Of a stretch of DNA of 60,691 bases, positions 58,001 to 60,691 are shown piece after piece. The position numbers were made by a program, and so were the translations under genes. The notes under the pieces were generated by a model. It ran no database searches. It saw only the letters and a list, made by a program, of their open reading frames with translations, and was not told where the DNA came from. Within the stretch, counting starts at the first letter, position 1; the number at the start of each line of letters is the position of its first letter. The stretch is from the NCBI GenBank assembly GCA_022496205.1, contig WTXD01000102.1:1-60691 (forward strand), given 5' to 3'. Source of the DNA: Gloeopeniophorella convolvens. Lineage: Eukaryota > Basidiomycota > Agaricomycetes > Russulales.

Positions 58001-58677
58001 ACAACTCCTGGAAGAGTTCTGCGACGAAACTCTCCCGTTCGAAGCCCTGATGGGCTATCACCCTCATTCTGATTGGCCGATAGGAACGGCCTCATCGATA
58101 CCCCGGATCACTGACCGACTCGAACTGCTGCGCAGTCACCGCCTTGCGGCGCGAGAAGCCTAGAATGGACAGCTGACATGATGAAGCGAAGGCCGGTGGT
58201 CAGCTGCCTACATTGGCAGAAGGAGACCTTGTATGGCTCGAGGGAAGTCACTTACCGACAGCGTATCCAACGCTGAAGCTAGCCCCTCGACGCCATGGTC
58301 CCTTCCGCATCATACGGAAACTATCCCCGGTGACATTCCAACTGGAACTTCCCCCATCGATGAGAATTCACGACGTCTTTCACGTGTCCCGCCTTCTTCC
58401 TTATCGCGAGACACGGGAACACGGCGAGAACTTTCCCCGTCCTCCCCTGACCTTATCGAAGGAGAAGAAGAGTACGAGTCGATCCATTCAGAACTCTCGC
58501 TTCTTCCGCCGTCAGCTGCAGTACCTCGTGAAATGGAAGGGCTACCCAGACTCGGATAACGAGTGGGTCACGCGTCCGAGTTCACGCGGACGACCTGCTG
58601 ACCTCTATCACACTGAACATCCTGACGCCGCAGGACCGGCATCCGATACCCTATCTAAGCGCCGTGGTCGACGCTGA
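55069..58677 (+). pseudogene. Chromovirus pol: protease, RT, RNase H, integrase, chromodomain
   Basis: The start overlaps the gag stop in another frame. Protease has ALVDSGATDNIID (about 55195) and IILGFPWL. Reverse transcriptase has DGKLRPVQDYRQLN, FEPMVMYFGLTNSPSTFQ and YMDD (about 56365). The RT end and RNase H (56460-57150) are spread over several frames and RNase H looks gutted in the middle. Integrase keeps the HHCC finger (AHHDTPSAGHPG...CADC) and VSMDFIVKLP (57616). The SDRDPRF block sits in another frame, followed by [12 protein letters not shown]. The chromodomain YLVKWKGYPDSDNEWV (about 58525) would direct integration to marked heterochromatin. At least six frame changes are visible, so no full polyprotein is possible. 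Confidence 0.93.
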
Positions 58678-58680
58678 CTA

Positions 58681-58692
58681 TAAGAGGGGGGT
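58681..58692 (+). promoter_or_regulatory. Internal polypurine-tract-like run
   Basis: TAAGAGGGGGGTA follows the pol stop codon by three bases. In many related chromoviruses a purine run like this sits directly before the 3' LTR. Here 1.46 kb with another ORF lies between. It may act as a second plus-strand primer or be a relic of an ancestor without that ORF. Confidence 0.4.
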
Positions 58693-58784
58693 AATTTTCA
58701 TCGTTACCTTCAGCGACTTCAGTCACTCTAGCGATCACAACGTTCTATTCGACCTCTTACCCGTCTCCACTTCCCACTCCTAAC

Positions 58785-60140
58785 ATGTCTCCAGTCCCCA
58801 CCACCGTCTCTTCCGTTCCTCCATCGAATCGAGCTCCCCGGCTCCCCGCCCTATCCCGAACATCGAGTATCTCCGTACCGACACCGACTCCATCGCCAGC
58901 TCGCGTCCCCCGACCCCGCCGACCTTCTTCGAGGAACCATCATGGTCACCGAAGGAGTACGTATTCCCATGCCGTTCCCATCCGCTCAGTCTCTGCCAGC
59001 GTGTCACACCTTCGAGCCCGAAGGTAGAAGCGGTAACAGTGGAAGCAGAACCGACGAACCCTCGAGTCGAAGGGTCAGCCACTATCCTCGCCCAGTTCGT
59101 CCCGGCCTCGACGCTGCCGAGGACTGGCACCCCGTCGGCCCTACTCACGTCGTCGTGGGAAATACGATCATCGACCTGGACGAAGAAGAGAGCGAGAGGA
59201 AGCGCGTCAAGGGACGCAACCAGGACTACCTGGACCATCTTATCACTGCGACGTTCGAGAACACGGGGTTCAACTGGGACCTCAAGTCAGTTCGTCTAAC
59301 TGACATGAAGGCCCAGTTGTCCAAACGGTTCTACGAACGCATCGACGACTGCTCCCACACGCTGGTACGCTTTGACGACGGACTACCGAAGGGCATGATC
59401 GCCGAGCTGAGCCAGGAGCTCATGCTCGTTCTCACTCGTCTGGCCGACCAAGCCTACCAGGCATACGCCTGAAAAATCCACGACTCCCGCGCGACCTCCT
59501 CTCCGAAGGTTTCTTCGAAACGACCAGCACGTCATCACTCCGAGACCATCCGGTCGAAGTACGACGGCCGACTCATCATCGCTCCATGGGTGAAGAAAGT
59601 CACTGACGTGCCTGCCCGTTCATGGTCGCAGTCGAGGACGAGTACGACGAGATGGACACGGCATCGACTGTACGCGACCCGGTCCGGCACAAAAAGCCCG
59701 ACCACCTCGCCCTCGAGACCGAGGACCGACTCATGGCGCAGGACAACCACCTCCTCGGCATTGTTCGAGACCTGTGGGACGACGGACTCACCGCCGACGC
59801 TTTCCGTCTAGGCAGGAGATGCGCAAGAGGAAGCGCGTCCAGTACGACATCGACGAGCTGGAGAGAAGCGCGCGGACGCGAACATGCGCATCCTCCAAAT
59901 CCGACGACGACTGAGGCGCCTGCCTCGAGTCCCGCGTACAGGCGGTCACAACGCGCGCAGCACTCGGCTAACCGCGTCACGCCACTCCTGCATCACTGGT
60001 CGAGTCGGATTGGGCAGACGAAGAAACATGTTGCGAGGCGTACGGCGAGGCAGGGACCAGCAGAGAGACCGAAGGTACGAGCGATCACGATGTGGACTTT
60101 GGTACGCAGAACGAGGATTGAAGTCGAGGCGACTTCAGAC
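58785..60140 (+). pseudogene. Extra ORF between pol and 3' LTR (ORF3), unknown
   Basis: An ATG at 58785 opens a Pro/Ser-rich segment (PTPTPSPARVPRPRRP). The frame shifts near 58925 and again near 59130, where an uninterrupted piece (to 59472) contains THVVVGNTIIDLDEEESERK, DYLDHLITATFENTGFNWDL and a helical end. A further acidic/basic helical part follows (about 59622-60100), with LMAQDNHLLGIVRDLWDDG and MRKRKRVQYDIDELERS. Codon use matches gag and pol, so it belongs to the element. It has no signal peptide or membrane span, so it is not an obvious envelope. DEEESERKRVKGRN and QEMRKRKRVQ look like an internally duplicated theme. I do not recognise a family. Confidence 0.6.
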
Positions 60141-60155
60141 GTAAGAGGGACGCAA
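60141..60155 (+). promoter_or_regulatory. Polypurine tract before the 3' LTR
   Basis: GTAAGAGGGACGCAA directly precedes the 3' LTR start TGTCACG (60156). Position and purine content fit the primer for plus-strand DNA synthesis. Confidence 0.55.
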
Positions 60156-60691
60156 TGTCACGAACTGTACGATACATTTTCTTTTCTCCTTATCGTGACT
60201 GTACGATACGAGCTCCGTTCCGACTCCATGACTCGGGGACGCTTATCTTTCACTCGTCATACGATTCCTCCATCTTCTTGACGCGCCCCTTATGCCATTG
60301 GACCCTTATGTACTTCTACCTAGGAGACCCACCTTGAGTCCGTTCTGACTCGGTATGACTCGATACTAGGACATTATGTAAACCGATATCTTGTAGTACT
60401 TAAGGCGTAGCAGTTGTACTCTAAGGCCTTAAGCCTGTTCTCCTTTGTCAATCGACGAGGTTACCAGGGAATCCGCGTGAGGGACTTGTTCGCCCAAGCA
60501 TCGCGAGGTCTTCAGCTTTGAACTCGACGTACCGGAGGCCGATTGCCTCCAAGCTTCAGACATCACGTCTTATCCAGGATCCGTGCACATTCACGTGCGC
60601 CTTCGAGGACCGGCTCACATCGAGACCGACTTACCGAACCTCGCTCGTCTCAGCCCTCGCCAGCTCCGCTCGCGCCGGCTCAGGCCGTGAC
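60156..60691 (+). repeat. 3' LTR of the chromovirus, cut by window end
   Basis: 536 bp from TGTCACGAACTGTACGATAC to GGCCGTGAC. The final A expected from the 5' LTR is outside the window. Confidence 0.93.

Larger units (their letters stand above)
52948..60691 (+). mobile_element. Ty3/gypsy chromovirus, nearly full length
   Basis: Two LTRs of about 540 bp face the same way and enclose gag with a zinc knuckle, pol ordered protease-RT-RNase H-integrase-chromodomain, and an extra downstream ORF. It is inserted in an older LTR of its own family after GAGTC (52943-52947). The second duplication would lie just past the window end, which cuts the 3' LTR one base short of its expected CGTGACA end. Internal frames carry several single-base shifts, so it is non-autonomous as read. 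Sequencing error cannot be excluded for some of them. Confidence 0.95.

Noticed and set aside
58785..60140. An envelope gene in the chromovirus
   Set aside because: No signal peptide, transmembrane segment or cysteine pattern; position alone is not enough.

Overview
This window is fungal, most likely an Agaricomycete (Basidiomycota). The genes are split by many short GT-AG introns of about 50 bp. The mobile elements are the mix typical of that group: Plavaka (CACTA-like) and KDZ (Kyakuja-Dileera-Zisupton, CxC2-type) DNA transposons, a Ty1/copia element, a Ty3/gypsy chromovirus, and many solo LTRs. I see no rRNA, tRNA, CRISPR or bacterial feature. Nearly everything from 4.3 kb to the right edge is transposon-derived.

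Layout. (1) 1-4.3 kb is GC-rich and holds only degraded coding pieces, one resembling METTL16/RlmF methyltransferases. (2) 4.3-9.7 kb is AT-rich. It carries three copies of an unnamed gene family with a Zn2Cys6-like cysteine cluster: one intact six-exon gene, one tandem pseudogene and one inverted 5' fragment. It is also studded with about 20 copies of a short GACCGGTCCGGTC-type motif. (3) 9.7-14.6 kb is a Plavaka transposase on the minus strand, broken by two solo LTRs. (4) 14.8-24.9 kb is a block of decayed genes: a REB1-like Myb protein, an Spt5-like NGN/KOW protein, a DUF6698-like protein and one unrecognised locus. (5) 25.7-30.0 kb is a second Plavaka transposase, interrupted by a copia solo LTR that itself contains a 1,057-bp hAT-like element. 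(6) 30.0-34.4 kb is the 3' two-thirds of a copia element with two further solo LTRs inside. (7) 34.4-50.9 kb is a 16.5-kb KDZ transposon with mirrored subterminal repeat arrays, a CxC2-type transposase, a Zn2Cys6 cargo gene homologous to the 4.3-9.7 kb family, and three other cargo genes. (8) 51.0-60.7 kb is a stack of nested LTRs topped by an almost complete chromovirus with an extra ORF between pol and the 3' LTR; the window ends one base short of that LTR's end.

Eleven solo LTRs in at least four families are bounded by TG...CA ends and target-site duplications (4 bp in one group, 5 bp in the others). In several cases, removing the LTR and one duplication restores the interrupted reading frame. 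The three imperfect duplications and most differences between two copies of one LTR are CpG-to-TpG/CpA transitions, which points to methylation-linked decay.

The most interesting lead is the Zn2Cys6-like family. It sits in two unrelated-looking blocks, keeps the same two introns around its zinc cluster, and in each block those introns and the flanks carry a block-specific short repeated motif rich in CGG/CCG. That is the kind of site this domain class usually binds.
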